A stretch of DNA of 64,000 nucleotides from Mycolicibacterium sp. P9-64 (lineage in GTDB: Bacteria; Actinomycetota; Actinomycetes; Mycobacteriales; Mycobacteriaceae). The stretch covers positions 248,001 through 312,000 of the forward strand of contig NZ_NPKO01000002.1 of assembly GCF_008329605.1 (NCBI RefSeq), given 5' to 3'. Below are positions 44,969 to 53,655 of this stretch, piece after piece (the stretch's first letter is position 1; every line of letters begins with the position of its first letter). The position numbers and the translations under genes were made by a program. The notes beneath the pieces were generated by a model that saw only the letters and a list, made by a program, of their open reading frames with translations, ran no database searches and was not told the origin of the DNA.

Positions 44969-45448
44969 CTACGCGCTGACGACCACGATGCCGTCCTCGT
45001 CGCAGTACGCGATCTCGCCGGGAACGAACGTCACACCGCCGAAGGTGACCGCAACGTCGCGGTCACCTTCGCCGGTTTTGGTGCCCTTGCGCGGGTTGGT
45101 GCCAAGCGCCTTGATCCCGATGCCGATGGTGCGCAGCGTCGACGCGTCCCGCACCGCACCGTTGACGATCAGTCCGGCCCAGCCGCTGTCCGCGGCAAGC
45201 CCGGCGATGATGTCGCCGACCAGCGCGGTGTGCAGCGACCCGTCGCCGTCGATCACCAGCACGCCGCCGTTGCCCGGCTCGCCGAGGATCGACTTCAACA
45301 GGGCGTTGTCCTGGAAGCAGCGCACCGTGGTGATCGGTCCGGCGAACATCGTCGTGGCCCCGTAGTTCTGCAATTGCAGATCGCAGCTGCGGACGTCGGG
45401 ATAGATGTCGTCGACGAGATCGGCGGTCGCGCGCGGTTCGATTGTCAC
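44969..45448 (-). CDS. rraA: RraA/MenG-like protein
   Basis: 159-residue RraA-family protein. Members were first named as MenG methyltransferases but act as regulators of RNase E or as aldolase-like enzymes. Motifs: [51 protein letters not shown] and TNPRKG. GTG at 45448 overlaps the preceding regulator stop as GTGA. Corresponds to Rv3853. Confidence 0.92.
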   Translation of the reverse strand: MTIEPRATADLVDDIYPDVRSCDLQLQNYGATTMFAGPITTVRCFQDNALLKSILGEPGNGGVLVIDGDGSLHTALVGDIIAGLAADSGWAGLIVNGAVRDASTLRTIGIGIKALGTNPRKGTKTGEGDRDVAVTFGGVTFVPGEIAYCDEDGIVVVSA

Positions 45449-46096
45449 GCCTCGATGCTAACCACCACGATGTCGCGGACGAACGTAGCGAGCCCCGGTT
45501 CGACGTCGTCGTAATACTTGGTGAACCGCTCGTCGGCCACGTACATCTCGACCAAGTTGCGGTGCATGTCACCGCCGAAGTCGTAGAAGGGTTCGATCTG
45601 CGCGCGATGCCGCGCCACCAGCTCCTCGGCCGCGGGCGTGCCTGGTTGGACGCCGTCCCGCTTGGCCTGCGCCAATGCCGCCAGAAGACCGTCACCTTCG
45701 GCCTTGACGTCGATCCAGTCCTGCTTGGACATCTGCGCCGCCCGCTGCTGGGACTGTTTCCACGCGTCGGTGTCGCCCCAGCGGCGTTCGGCCTCCTCGG
45801 CGTACTCGCCACCGAACGCGTCCGTGCCGAAGATCTCGACCTGCTCCTCGACGTGAGTGGGCGGAAACGTCGACGTCCGGGTCGTCGAGCAGCGTGCGGA
45901 TCTCATCGAGGCGCAGGCCCACCGCGCGGTACACCCCCACCAGATGCAATCGCTCGACATCGGTGTCGGTGTATGCGCGGTAGCCCGCCGCCGTCCGCAC
46001 GCTGGGCACCACCAGACCGACGTGGTCGTAGTGGTGCAGAGTGCGGACCGAGACTCCGGTCAGTTCGGCGACGAAGCCGACGGTGTTCACGTCCAC
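45445..46096 (-). pseudogene. TipA-type MerR regulator with internal deletion and frameshift
   Basis: Codons from 46096 to about 45865 encode a normal MerR DNA-binding domain (TVGFVAELTGVSVRTLHHYD and LRLDEIRTLLDDPDVDV). The TipAS effector-binding domain is encoded in a different frame from about 45860 to 45445 (VEEQVEIFGTDAFGGEYAEE, AERRWGDTDAWKQSQQ, and EMYVADERFTKYYDDVEPGL). The long coiled-coil linker that normally joins them (about 40-50 residues) is missing, and the two halves meet out of frame at 45855-45865. This reads as a deletion plus frameshift or a sequence error. The 3' end overlaps rraA. Confidence 0.75.
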
Positions 46097-46144
46097 GGCG
46101 CCGACTATGGCCCCTGACGTCGCGTCAGGGTCAAGTCGACTTCG

Positions 46145-46630
46145 TCAGTCTTCTTCAGAACCGCGTCGCACCAGCAGGACGACGAGGATCGCCAGGATGC
46201 CCGCCGCGATGGCCGCGGCCACGGGTAGCCGCGAGGGTTCGGGTCCTGGAGCGGTGACGGGGAGGGCCGCGGCGGCCACGGTCGACTTCGCTTGTGCGGC
46301 AGTCTCCTTGGCGGGGCTGCTGGCCGGACGTGAGCCGTTGGTCTCGGGGGCCGCGGGTGCCACTGCGGGCGCGGGTGGCGGAGTTGCGGCCTGCGGCGGC
46401 GGCGGGGCGGGCGGGGCCTTCTTGGCGGGCGCCTTCTTCGCAGGGGCAGCCTTCGCCGGAGCAGCCTTCTTGGCGGCCTTGGCCGGGGCCTTCTTCGCCA
46501 CCTTGGCCGGTGCCTTCTTCGCCGCCTTCTTGGCGGCGGCTGCCTTTTCTGCCGCCGGCGGCGGAGTCGGATCCGGTGTCGACGGCTGTTCGCCTGCCTC
46601 GTCGTCCGGTCGACCCTGCTGGTCTGCCAT
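46145..46630 (-). CDS. hns: Histone-like membrane-anchored protein Hns
   Basis: 161 residues corresponding to Rv3852. An acidic start (PDDEAGEQPSTPDPTPPP) is followed by a Lys/Ala/Pro tract (AAKKAPAKVAKKAPAKAAKK) that can bind DNA, a Pro/Ala linker, and a C-terminal membrane helix (AAAIAAGILAILVVLLV) with a short RRGSEED end. Low-complexity composition makes database matches weak, so the call rests on architecture and gene order. Stands between the regulator remnant and the copper group. Confidence 0.85.
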   Translation of the reverse strand: MADQQGRPDDEAGEQPSTPDPTPPPAAEKAAAAKKAAKKAPAKVAKKAPAKAAKKAAPAKAAPAKKAPAKKAPPAPPPPQAATPPPAPAVAPAAPETNGSRPASSPAKETAAQAKSTVAAAALPVTAPGPEPSRLPVAAAIAAGILAILVVLLVRRGSEED

Positions 46631-46686
46631 CTGGCTGCTCCTTTGCAGTTCTCGTCCCCGCCATCATGCCAGTTGAGTTTTGGGCG

Positions 46687-47619
46687 CTAGCCCGTGACCG
46701 CCAGCGCCGCGGCCAACGTCAGTGCCACGGCCATTCCCGCCAACTCGATCCGCGACCGCAGCCGCGAGACGTCGGCGCTGGCGCGGTGGGACCGAGCCGC
46801 GGGCAGCCACCAGCTGCGATTACGCCAGGCCAGGACCGTCAACGCCCCAGTCAGCGCGATCTTGGCCAACAGCAGCCGGCCGTACCCCGTCGTGACGAAC
46901 TCGGCGGGAGAGTGCAGCCTCAGCGCCGTCGCCGCGACGCCGCACACCACCAGCGTCACCACGCACACGAGCGAGACCTGCGAGAACCGCGGCAACACCC
47001 TTGCCCACTGCCCACGATGCTCGACCACCAGGACCAGGGCGGCCAACGCCCCGCACCACACCGCCGCGGCCAGCGCGTGCACGGTCACCGCAAGTCCGCC
47101 GGCAGGGCTCTCGGCGAGGTGACCGACCAGGCTGCGTCCGGTCATCCCGACCGCCGCGCCGCCTGCCATCACGACACCGATCGCCGGTCTCCACTGCCCG
47201 CGCGTCGCCACGACGGCTGCGACACCGACGACGACGGCGGCCACCGCGCACATCAGCCCGGACCGCCCCGCCGCGGTGTCCACCGCGAAGTCGACCGTCG
47301 TGCGCACGCCAACGCGCACCGGCGACGTCCCCGCCGCCTGCGCGGCGTCGATCACGATCCGAACGATCTCGGCCACCGCCCACACGGCCGACGCGACGAT
47401 CAGCGGTCCGGCGGCGCGCTCGGCGACCTCGCGTCGGTACCGGTCCGCGTCGAACATCGGGACCACTGCGAGGCCGAGCGTGACCACCGCCGAGCAGTCG
47501 GCGACCGCCCGAATCAGCGTGGCACTCAACGAGTTCTGCGGCGACGCCAGAGCCCACGCCGCCACCGCCGATGCGACGATGACGGCGACGCCCGCGGCCA
47601 CGATCCGTAGCCGCGTCAC
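46687..47619 (-). CDS. copD: CopD-family copper import membrane protein
   Basis: 310-residue protein with about eight membrane helices; the CopD domain is in the second half (AVTVHALAAAVWCGALAAL, FSQVSLVCVVTLVVCGV, GYGRLLLAKIALTGALTVLAWRNR). GTG at 47619 overlaps the copC stop as GTGA, favouring it over GTG 47643. Partner of the exported CopC. Conserved His residues lie in GHLAES and VHALAAAVW. Third gene of ycnI-copC-copD. Confidence 0.87.
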   Translation of the reverse strand: MTRLRIVAAGVAVIVASAVAAWALASPQNSLSATLIRAVADCSAVVTLGLAVVPMFDADRYRREVAERAAGPLIVASAVWAVAEIVRIVIDAAQAAGTSPVRVGVRTTVDFAVDTAAGRSGLMCAVAAVVVGVAAVVATRGQWRPAIGVVMAGGAAVGMTGRSLVGHLAESPAGGLAVTVHALAAAVWCGALAALVLVVEHRGQWARVLPRFSQVSLVCVVTLVVCGVAATALRLHSPAEFVTTGYGRLLLAKIALTGALTVLAWRNRSWWLPAARSHRASADVSRLRSRIELAGMAVALTLAAALAVTG

Positions 47620-48125
47620 GCCCGTCGTCGTACCGCCCACCACACGCCGGCACCCACGATCGCGGCGGCCGCGACGATGAACGGCCAGACCGGCACACCC
47701 TCATCCACCGGACCACTCGCCCCGACCGGCGGACCCGGCGTGCCCGACCCTGCCGTCGTCAGCCGGAACGACCACGACCCCGACACCACGTGACCGTCGG
47801 CGGAGGTGACCCGGTAGTTCACCGTGTAGGTACCGACGGGTCCGAGCGGCCGCAGCCCAACGCTGGCCACGGCGCCCTTGATCTCGGTGGGCCCGGTGGA
47901 CCACAGATTGCCGTCGGGGCCCACCACCGTCATCGCCGCGAAGCTGGTCTGCAGCTGCTCGTTGAACGTGCCGCTGACACGATCGGGTCCTTTGTCGAGT
48001 GCGGAATCCGGTGCGGGATCGGCGGAGATCCTGGTCGCATGCGCCGAGGCCGCCCCGGCGCCGATGAGCGCAAGCACGGCCATCAAAGCGACGACGAACG
48101 CCGCCCCCGTGATCTTCCTGATCAC
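47616..48125 (-). CDS. copC: CopC-domain periplasmic copper-binding protein
   Basis: 169 residues with a Sec signal peptide ending at ASA; the mature protein begins HATRISADPAPDSAL, so His29 becomes the N-terminal copper-brace ligand. The second His is in TSADGHVVSGSWSFRL. A C-terminal membrane helix (WPFIVAAAAIVGAGVWWAV) tethers it. GTG at 48125 overlaps the ycnI stop as GTGA. Delivers Cu(II) to CopD or protects the outer membrane face. Confidence 0.9.
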   Translation of the reverse strand: MIRKITGAAFVVALMAVLALIGAGAASAHATRISADPAPDSALDKGPDRVSGTFNEQLQTSFAAMTVVGPDGNLWSTGPTEIKGAVASVGLRPLGPVGTYTVNYRVTSADGHVVSGSWSFRLTTAGSGTPGPPVGASGPVDEGVPVWPFIVAAAAIVGAGVWWAVRRRA

Positions 48126-48817
48126 GTACGACGCCGTCCGATCACGGCGAGCACGACGGCCACCGCGGCGACGATCAACGCGCCACCCGCCAGCCAGCGG
48201 GCCGTGTCGTCGCCAGTCTTCGGAGTCTCGGCGACGGGCTGCTCGGCAGATGCTGCGACCGTCGGAGTGGGTGACGGCGCCATCTCGTGCTCGGGTTCCG
48301 GCGTTCCCGTCAACGCGAGCTCCGGCACCGGGTACTCCGGCTCGCCGCCACCGGGAAGGGGCGGCTGATCCCAACGGACCACCTTTCCGTCCGAGTAGGT
48401 CTGTGTCGCGGGGAACGTGACCGAGGGCTGATTCGGCAGCGTTACCGAGACCCGGAACAAGGCGAACTGGTCCGACGAGATGCCGACCGACGGCGCGGCC
48501 GTCCAGGTCACCGAACTCACGGTGCCCGCGGCGGCATCCCGGTCCAGGCGGCTCGTCCAGCCGGGCATGACCTCGGCGCGCGCCGATGCCACCTTCGGTA
48601 GAGCGACGCTGAACTGTGTTGTCAGAGCGCCTGTTTCGGATTCGCCGGGCACCCGGAACGTCAAGATCGCGGAACCGCCTGGTGCGGCGTCGTCGGCATC
48701 GACGTGGACGTGGGCCCAGGCCGGCGCCGTGCCGGCGAGCAGGGCGATGGACATGGCTGCACCGGTGGTGGCGGTCGTGGTGAGGGCGCGCGAAAACGCC
48801 CTGCGGATGGATCGCAT
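48122..48817 (-). CDS. ycnI: YcnI-like (DUF1775) copper-binding exported protein
   Basis: 231 residues. Signal peptide ends at AWA so the mature protein starts with His36 (HVHVDADDAAPGGSA), a DUF1775 copper ligand. Domain features FRVPGESETGALTTQFSVALP, MPGWTSRLDRDA and VTWTAAP. A Pro/Glu linker, then a C-terminal TG-anchoring-like segment and membrane helix (GGALIVAAVAVVLAVIG-RRR). First gene of the copper group behind the His-rich membrane protein. YcnI members form a Cu(II)-binding family often next to CopC/CopD. Confidence 0.88.
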   Translation of the reverse strand: MRSIRRAFSRALTTTATTGAAMSIALLAGTAPAWAHVHVDADDAAPGGSAILTFRVPGESETGALTTQFSVALPKVASARAEVMPGWTSRLDRDAAAGTVSSVTWTAAPSVGISSDQFALFRVSVTLPNQPSVTFPATQTYSDGKVVRWDQPPLPGGGEPEYPVPELALTGTPEPEHEMAPSPTPTVAASAEQPVAETPKTGDDTARWLAGGALIVAAVAVVLAVIGRRRT

Positions 48818-48856
48818 TCGAGTTGTTTCCTTTGTCGTCGTAATAGGGGTGGTCGG

Positions 48857-49390
48857 TCAGCGAACGGCGCCGACCGGCGGCCCCCGATGCGATATCGACG
48901 TGGCGAGAAGGAGAGCGGATCTCAGCGGCTGATCCGCGTCTGCGAGTGCTGCGGGGGGTGCGGTCGCAATCGGGACCGGCGTCGGCGCAACGGCGGTCTG
49001 CACCACGCGAGAGACCGCGGCACAGAGGTAGCCCGCTGCCGCGATCAGCGCGGCGCCACACGCGACGGCGACCAGGTGGGCGGCGATCATCGTCGTCGAC
49101 GACGGTCCTGCGGCGATGCCGTGGTGGTGGCCGACGGTCCCGAGCAGGAGGTGGCCGAGGACCTGCCCCGCCGCCAGCAGCGCGAGCTGCACCCGGAACT
49201 GCTCCGCGCCGGAGATCGTCGCCGAGAGCGCTCCGATGGCGACGGCCAGCAGGACGAGCTGGGCAGTCGTTGCGCCGGAGGGAGTTCCGCCGCCCGCAGC
49301 GGCGTGGGCGGTCGTGGCCAGCGTGGCCGTCAACGAGCCGGCAGCCAGTCCCCGCAATGGGATCGCGGGTGACGCGCGACCGGCGGGCAC
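48857..49390 (-). CDS. His-containing membrane protein of copper operon
   Basis: 177 residues with four to five hydrophobic segments (ATTAQLVLLAVAIGALSATI, FRVQLALLAAGQVLGHLLLG, STTMIAAHLVAVACGAALIA). A short loop GTVGHHHG carries three adjacent His, and further His lie in membrane segments, suggesting a metal site. GTG start at 49390. Lies 39 bp before ycnI and 4 bp after the coiled-coil gene, so likely co-transcribed. No family assigned. Confidence 0.7.
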   Translation of the reverse strand: MPAGRASPAIPLRGLAAGSLTATLATTAHAAAGGGTPSGATTAQLVLLAVAIGALSATISGAEQFRVQLALLAAGQVLGHLLLGTVGHHHGIAAGPSSTTMIAAHLVAVACGAALIAAAGYLCAAVSRVVQTAVAPTPVPIATAPPAALADADQPLRSALLLATSISHRGPPVGAVR

Positions 49391-49394
49391 GTCG

Positions 49395-50051
49395 CTAGAC
49401 CACGCCGAGGCGGGCCATCAGGTCGGCGTCGATGCCGTCCAGCTGCTGGGTGATGGCTGCGTGTGCCGCCTTGCGGCGCGTGGTCGGCATGTTCTCGGCG
49501 GCGGTCACGGCCGCGGAGAGATCCCGCAAGCGGTCGTTGATGGCGGTGACGAACTGCTTGGTCTCGGCGTCCTTCGGCTTCGACTCGGCGACCTGCCGAA
49601 GCGTCTGCTCGGCGCCGGAGATCCGTGCGGAGAGCCCGCCGCCCGCGCCCGAGAACTGCCCGAGCTGGCTGAGTGGAACGCCGAGTCGATCCGCCTTGCG
49701 TTGGTCGAGAATGCCCCGTGCCGCGATGGAGGCGCGGTAGACGATCGGCACCACGACGGGAGCAAGAAGCCGCGACACCGTCATGATCCGGCGAATACGG
49801 GAGGCCGAGAACAGCCGCCCCTCCTTGGCTGCCTTGAGTTGTGCTTCAGCAACCTTGAGTGCGGACTTGTCGCTCTCCCGCTGGGCCTTCAGGCTCGCCT
49901 TGACGGCTGAGGTCTGGCGTCGGCCATCGGCCTTGATCCTCCGAGCCTCGTTCTTGGCGGCCAGTCGTGCCTCTAGCTTGGCCTTCGCCTTGATCGCACG
50001 GGCTTCGGCCCGGCGGGTTGAACGGCTCTTACGACGCTTGAACACGCCCAT
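49395..50051 (-). CDS. Coiled-coil protein (Rv3850-like, DUF6474)
   Basis: 218 residues. The first 85 are an extremely basic, helical stretch (KRRKSRSTRRAEARAIKAKA and KLEARLAAKNEARRIKADGR), then a hydrophobic segment (IMTVSRLLAPVVVPIVYRAS) and a second helical half. ATG at 50051 is preceded by GGGA. By content and order it corresponds to Rv3850 of M. tuberculosis. Function not known. Confidence 0.82.
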   Translation of the reverse strand: MGVFKRRKSRSTRRAEARAIKAKAKLEARLAAKNEARRIKADGRRQTSAVKASLKAQRESDKSALKVAEAQLKAAKEGRLFSASRIRRIMTVSRLLAPVVVPIVYRASIAARGILDQRKADRLGVPLSQLGQFSGAGGGLSARISGAEQTLRQVAESKPKDAETKQFVTAINDRLRDLSAAVTAAENMPTTRRKAAHAAITQQLDGIDADLMARLGVV

Positions 50052-50260
50052 CCCGGCTGCCTCCCAGTCAATTCCGTCGAGATCCCGCGATTCTGGCTGC
50101 GCTTGGTGAGGTCAACCCTATCGTCGGACCGGCCGCGACCGGGATTCGCCCCTTACGGATTGGGAACGTTCGGCACACCAGCAAACAGTTCAATATGTTT
50201 ATGCGATAATTGACGGACATCCAGAAGGCCGACCGGCTATGCCGTGAGGGGTGGTGACGA

Positions 50261-51529
50261 GTGGTTCCGCGTATGCGCTTGGCCGCGGCAGCATGCCTAA
50301 TGGCATCTGGCCTGCTCGTGGCCGGTACCGGCGCATCGCTGGCGCTTGCCGACCCCGACTCCGGCAAAACCGGGGACACCGGAGGATCGCAGCACGACAG
50401 CGCACCCGCGGCGACCGGTGAACCGTCGGGAACCGGTACGTCGGGGGCATCTGCCCCCGGATCCGCGCCCAGCGGCGGCGTGAGTGGGCCGTCGAAACCC
50501 AGCTCGCAGATCGGCGACGGCCGCAACGGTGTCCCCGCTGGTGGCACTACCGGGACGGCGACGGCGCACGAGAGCGAGTCCGCAACCGAGACGGCTCCGA
50601 CCACGGTCACGGCGACCTCCTCCAGCAAACCCGCAGAGCCTGGATCATCGACCGCTCCGCAAACTGGTTCCGCCTCTTCTAGCGAACCTTCGTCAGGCGT
50701 GACGACGCACGTGTCGATCGACCCGTCGGTCCCCACCTCGCAGCTGCCGCAGGCGCTGGTCGTGGTCCCCGGCGCTACTGAGACCGAAGCGTCGGAGACC
50801 AGCACGCCGACGTCGACGACCACTACACAGGCTGCGGGCCCGGGATGGCCGTGGTCGTTGTGGAACTGGGCCCCGCCGCCAGCGGCCAACGGCAGCGGCG
50901 ACGGCGCTCCTGCTCCCGTCACCTGGCAGTTCCCGGTCCCCCCGGGGATGAAGCTGCCGATCCCGCAGCTCCCGACCATTCCGACCGGACTGTTCGCCCC
51001 GATCAACGGCTTCTCCTTCGACCCACTCGTCGACGCCGTCAACGGTGTTCTCACCGGGGTCAACAACGTCGTCACTGGCCTGGCCACCGCGGCCTCCCAG
51101 CTGCCCTTCGCGCAGATCACGCTCCCCGTCGTGGTGTTCCCCGGCGGTCCGGCGGCCGGCGCCGGCAGCGGCAATGCGGGAGTGATCGGGGCCGGCGGTC
51201 CTGCAGTCATTCCGCGCCCCTTCCCGGCCGCGCCTGCGCCACCGGGGGAACCGGGCGCCGGCAGCTCGGCGCCACCGCCGCCGCCTGCGCAGAAGCAGCA
51301 GGATCCGCCTGCGTTCAGCGCGAGCAATCAAGCGTCCGTTGCCCCTTCGTACCGAATGGGCTACATGGAATACCTGCGGGCAGCGGGATTCGGCGAGGTT
51401 GCCGCCGTCGCGGTACCAGGGTTCACGGGAATCCTAATCCTCACCGGCGCAGGAGGATTGATCGGATATCGCCAAGCGAGGGCCGGCAGCACAATGCGGA
51501 CCGGGAACACAGCGCGCTTCATGGGTTGA
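50261..51529 (+). CDS. Secreted/anchored Pro-Ser-Thr-rich low-complexity protein
   Basis: 422 residues. Signal peptide (MRLAAAACLMASGLLVAGTG, cleavage near ALADPDSG), then about 200 residues of Ser/Thr/Gly/Pro/Glu-rich sequence with no fold, a central segment with VTWQFPVPPGMKLPIPQLP, a Gly/Pro stretch, and a C-terminal membrane helix (VAAVAVPGFTGILILTGAGGLIG) with a short basic tail. GTG at 50261 with GAGGGG upstream. This cell-wall-spanning architecture is common in mycobacterial surface proteins; no enzymatic motif seen. Confidence 0.72.
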   Translation: MVPRMRLAAAACLMASGLLVAGTGASLALADPDSGKTGDTGGSQHDSAPAATGEPSGTGTSGASAPGSAPSGGVSGPSKPSSQIGDGRNGVPAGGTTGTATAHESESATETAPTTVTATSSSKPAEPGSSTAPQTGSASSSEPSSGVTTHVSIDPSVPTSQLPQALVVVPGATETEASETSTPTSTTTTQAAGPGWPWSLWNWAPPPAANGSGDGAPAPVTWQFPVPPGMKLPIPQLPTIPTGLFAPINGFSFDPLVDAVNGVLTGVNNVVTGLATAASQLPFAQITLPVVVFPGGPAAGAGSGNAGVIGAGGPAVIPRPFPAAPAPPGEPGAGSSAPPPPPAQKQQDPPAFSASNQASVAPSYRMGYMEYLRAAGFGEVAAVAVPGFTGILILTGAGGLIGYRQARAGSTMRTGNTARFMG

Positions 51530-51596
51530 CCCGATCGTTGGTCGCCAAAAGGACCAACGATGTCATAGTGGACGCGTCGAGAGGAGGGAGGTTGGT

Positions 51597-52088
51597 ATGC
51601 CCGCTAGCCGTCGCGTCACACGCGCCGTCAACGACGTGCTCGACCTCGCTCCGCGACGCGGCGAGGTCTCGCTTGCGCGTCTCGTCGAAGCCGTGGCCGC
51701 AGACCGTGGCCGGCCCGTCGAACTCAAGATGGCCGATCTCCCGGTAGGCGTGTGTGGCCAGTGGCGTCAATACACCGACCGCGACGTGTTCCTGATCCAG
51801 AAGGGTCTCCCCGCGGGCGATCGCACGCTGGCCCACGAGCTCGGCCACCTGGTCATGGGCCACGACGGCATCTCAGTCGTCGAAGCCGCCCGTGACACAA
51901 CCGAACTCGCAAGCTCGGACCTCATCGGATACATGTTGAACCAGCGGACCGGTTGCATGGGTCCCAGCGGGGAGGAAGCCGAGCAGGAGGCGGAGGACTT
52001 CGCCGCACTGCTCATCTATCGACTCGGCCGCCTGCCATCCGATCGCTCGTCGATCGTGCAGGTGCGGCTCGGAGAGGCGTTTGGTTGA
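51597..52088 (+). CDS. ImmA/IrrE-family metallopeptidase
   Basis: 163-residue protein with the zinc motif HELGH at 80-84 followed by a downstream acidic ligand region (EEAEQEAEDFAALLI). Members cleave repressors such as phage ImmR or radiation-response DdrO. ATG at 51597 has GAGGGAGG upstream. The stop overlaps the TTG start of the next gene as TTGA. Partner of the DUF6545 membrane protein. It lies one gene away from espR (convergent). Confidence 0.85.
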   Translation: MPASRRVTRAVNDVLDLAPRRGEVSLARLVEAVAADRGRPVELKMADLPVGVCGQWRQYTDRDVFLIQKGLPAGDRTLAHELGHLVMGHDGISVVEAARDTTELASSDLIGYMLNQRTGCMGPSGEEAEQEAEDFAALLIYRLGRLPSDRSSIVQVRLGEAFG

Positions 52089-53206
52089 TCGTCTGGGTGA
52101 TCGCCGGTCTTCTCGGATTGGCGACCGGCCTACGCATCGGCTGGGCACTGGTCAACAAGCAATCTCTGGTCAGCGCGGCGATGATTCTCGCGCTGGGCAG
52201 CCTCGGTCTGGTGGCGGCGTTGAACTGGCAGCCGCTGACCCTCCTGCTCGACACCCTGCTGCGGTGGCCGAACGTGTCGACGGTGTTCAGCCAAGTCGCG
52301 CTGATCGCTTGCGCCGCAGGCAGTTGCGTGATGATCACGTCGGCGTCGTCCAGCCGCGGTCCCGCCGCCATCCGGCGCATCGCGATCGGTCAGTACGTCG
52401 TCGCGGCGGTGATCGCCGGACTGACGCTGGTGGCCTTCTTCATCACGCCGCAGCAGCCCGAGATGGCACCCGAGGAGTATCTGCGGCGCAACCTGGGTTC
52501 CGGGGGCACCTCGCTGTCGTGGCTGCTGCCGTTGCTCTACGTGCTGCTTGCCTTGACGTTGGTGGCGTGGGCGGGGGCGCGCCACTCCAACCGGACCCGC
52601 AGGGGCAGGGCCCTGCTCCTGTTCACCATCGGCATCGCGCTCATCGTGCTGGCGAGCGCGTTCTTCCTGCTGCGCGCGGCAGGCCAGACCCGGTTCGTCG
52701 GGGTTGGTGCGGCGGCGACGCTGTTGGGTTGCGCGATGCTGGTGGTGGCCAGTGGCTCACTGCTGCCCAGTGTCGAGGACTGGTTCGGCGCGCGTCGCGA
52801 ACTCCGGATCATCGGGCCGCTTCTCGAGGAGTTGAACGGTCGTCACCCCAACATCGGGATCGGTGTGCGTCCGAGGGGGCCGTTGCTGTTTCGCGTCGCA
52901 GAGCAGATGTCGCTCATCTCAGACGCGCTGTACCTGGAGGCCACCCGAACGCTCGACGATGAGGACGACTACCTCGACGACTCGTCGGATCCGGCGAAGC
53001 TCTCGGTGTCACCCGAGGATCAAGCACGACGCATTGCGGAGTGGATTCACGCAGGCAGGGGAGCTGACCGCGACGCGGCAAACTCGCTTTTTCCAGGGCC
53101 CAATTGGCTACGTCAGCCGTCGTCGTACTCCGATCGCGAGTGGATTCTCGCGATCGCGGACCAGTATCGAGCGCTGGACCGCCGGGTCGACGTTGCCGCG
53201 GCCTAA
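52085..53206 (+). CDS. MAB_1171c/DUF6545-type membrane protein
   Basis: 373 residues: six to seven membrane helices in the first ~230 residues (LIVWVIAGLLGLATGLRIGW, IGQYVVAAVIAGLTLVAFFI, LLPLLYVLLALTLVAWAGA), then a cytoplasmic half beginning RRELRIIGPLLEELNGRHPN with RPRGPLLFRVAEQMSLISDALYLE. It matches the layout of the actinobacterial MAB_1171c family, which is usually paired with an ImmA/IrrE gene. The TTG at 52085 (TTGA overlap) or GTG at 52097 starts it. Confidence 0.8.
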   Translation: MIVWVIAGLLGLATGLRIGWALVNKQSLVSAAMILALGSLGLVAALNWQPLTLLLDTLLRWPNVSTVFSQVALIACAAGSCVMITSASSSRGPAAIRRIAIGQYVVAAVIAGLTLVAFFITPQQPEMAPEEYLRRNLGSGGTSLSWLLPLLYVLLALTLVAWAGARHSNRTRRGRALLLFTIGIALIVLASAFFLLRAAGQTRFVGVGAAATLLGCAMLVVASGSLLPSVEDWFGARRELRIIGPLLEELNGRHPNIGIGVRPRGPLLFRVAEQMSLISDALYLEATRTLDDEDDYLDDSSDPAKLSVSPEDQARRIAEWIHAGRGADRDAANSLFPGPNWLRQPSSYSDREWILAIADQYRALDRRVDVAAA

Positions 53207-53256
53207 TCTGATCTTGAACCAGATTTCGCCGGCCGCCGCGACGTCGTCACCCCGGG

Positions 53257-53655
53257 CTAATCGTCGAGGTGTTCCCGGCGGCGGAGCTCGTCGGCCTTGT
53301 AGACCAGGTCTTGCTTGGCCTCGGGGGACAGCCCGACGGTGCGCGCCGCAATACGGCGGATGCCCTCGTCACGCATATTGGCCAGCCACGTCAGTTCCTT
53401 GTCGAGCTTCTCGTAGTACTCGTCATCGGTGAAGTAAGCGGGCTTGATGCGGAAGAAGTTGGCAAGTGCGGCCATGGTGGTCACGGACGGATTGGTCCGG
53501 TTGCCTGAACGCAGCTGTGAGAGGTACGGAGCCGACATCGTGACGCCTTCGGCCTTGAGCGCTGCGATCACTTCAGCCGAGGTATGCGGACCACGTCCTG
53601 GCGGGTAGACGGTGTCAAACAGGCGGTTGAGCCTGGCGGCGAAGGTCATGCTCAT
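53257..53655 (-). CDS. espR: Nucleoid-associated regulator EspR
   Basis: 132 residues, the same length as M. tuberculosis EspR (Rv3849). Helix-turn-helix at TMSAPYLSQLRSGNRTNPSV with MTFAARLNRLFDTVYPPGRG at the start, and the dimerisation helix in the C-terminal third (EYYEKLDKELTWLANMRDEGI). ATG at 53655 has GGAGG eight bases upstream. EspR controls espACD and many loci; an EspA/EspC/EspD-like cassette is only 12 kb away here. TTTGC motifs cluster upstream. Confidence 0.96.
   Translation of the reverse strand: MSMTFAARLNRLFDTVYPPGRGPHTSAEVIAALKAEGVTMSAPYLSQLRSGNRTNPSVTTMAALANFFRIKPAYFTDDEYYEKLDKELTWLANMRDEGIRRIAARTVGLSPEAKQDLVYKADELRRREHLDD

Noticed and set aside
46430..46560. Repetitive GCCTTCTTGGC units
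   Set aside because: They encode the Lys/Ala repeats of Hns; coding low complexity rather than a separate repeat.
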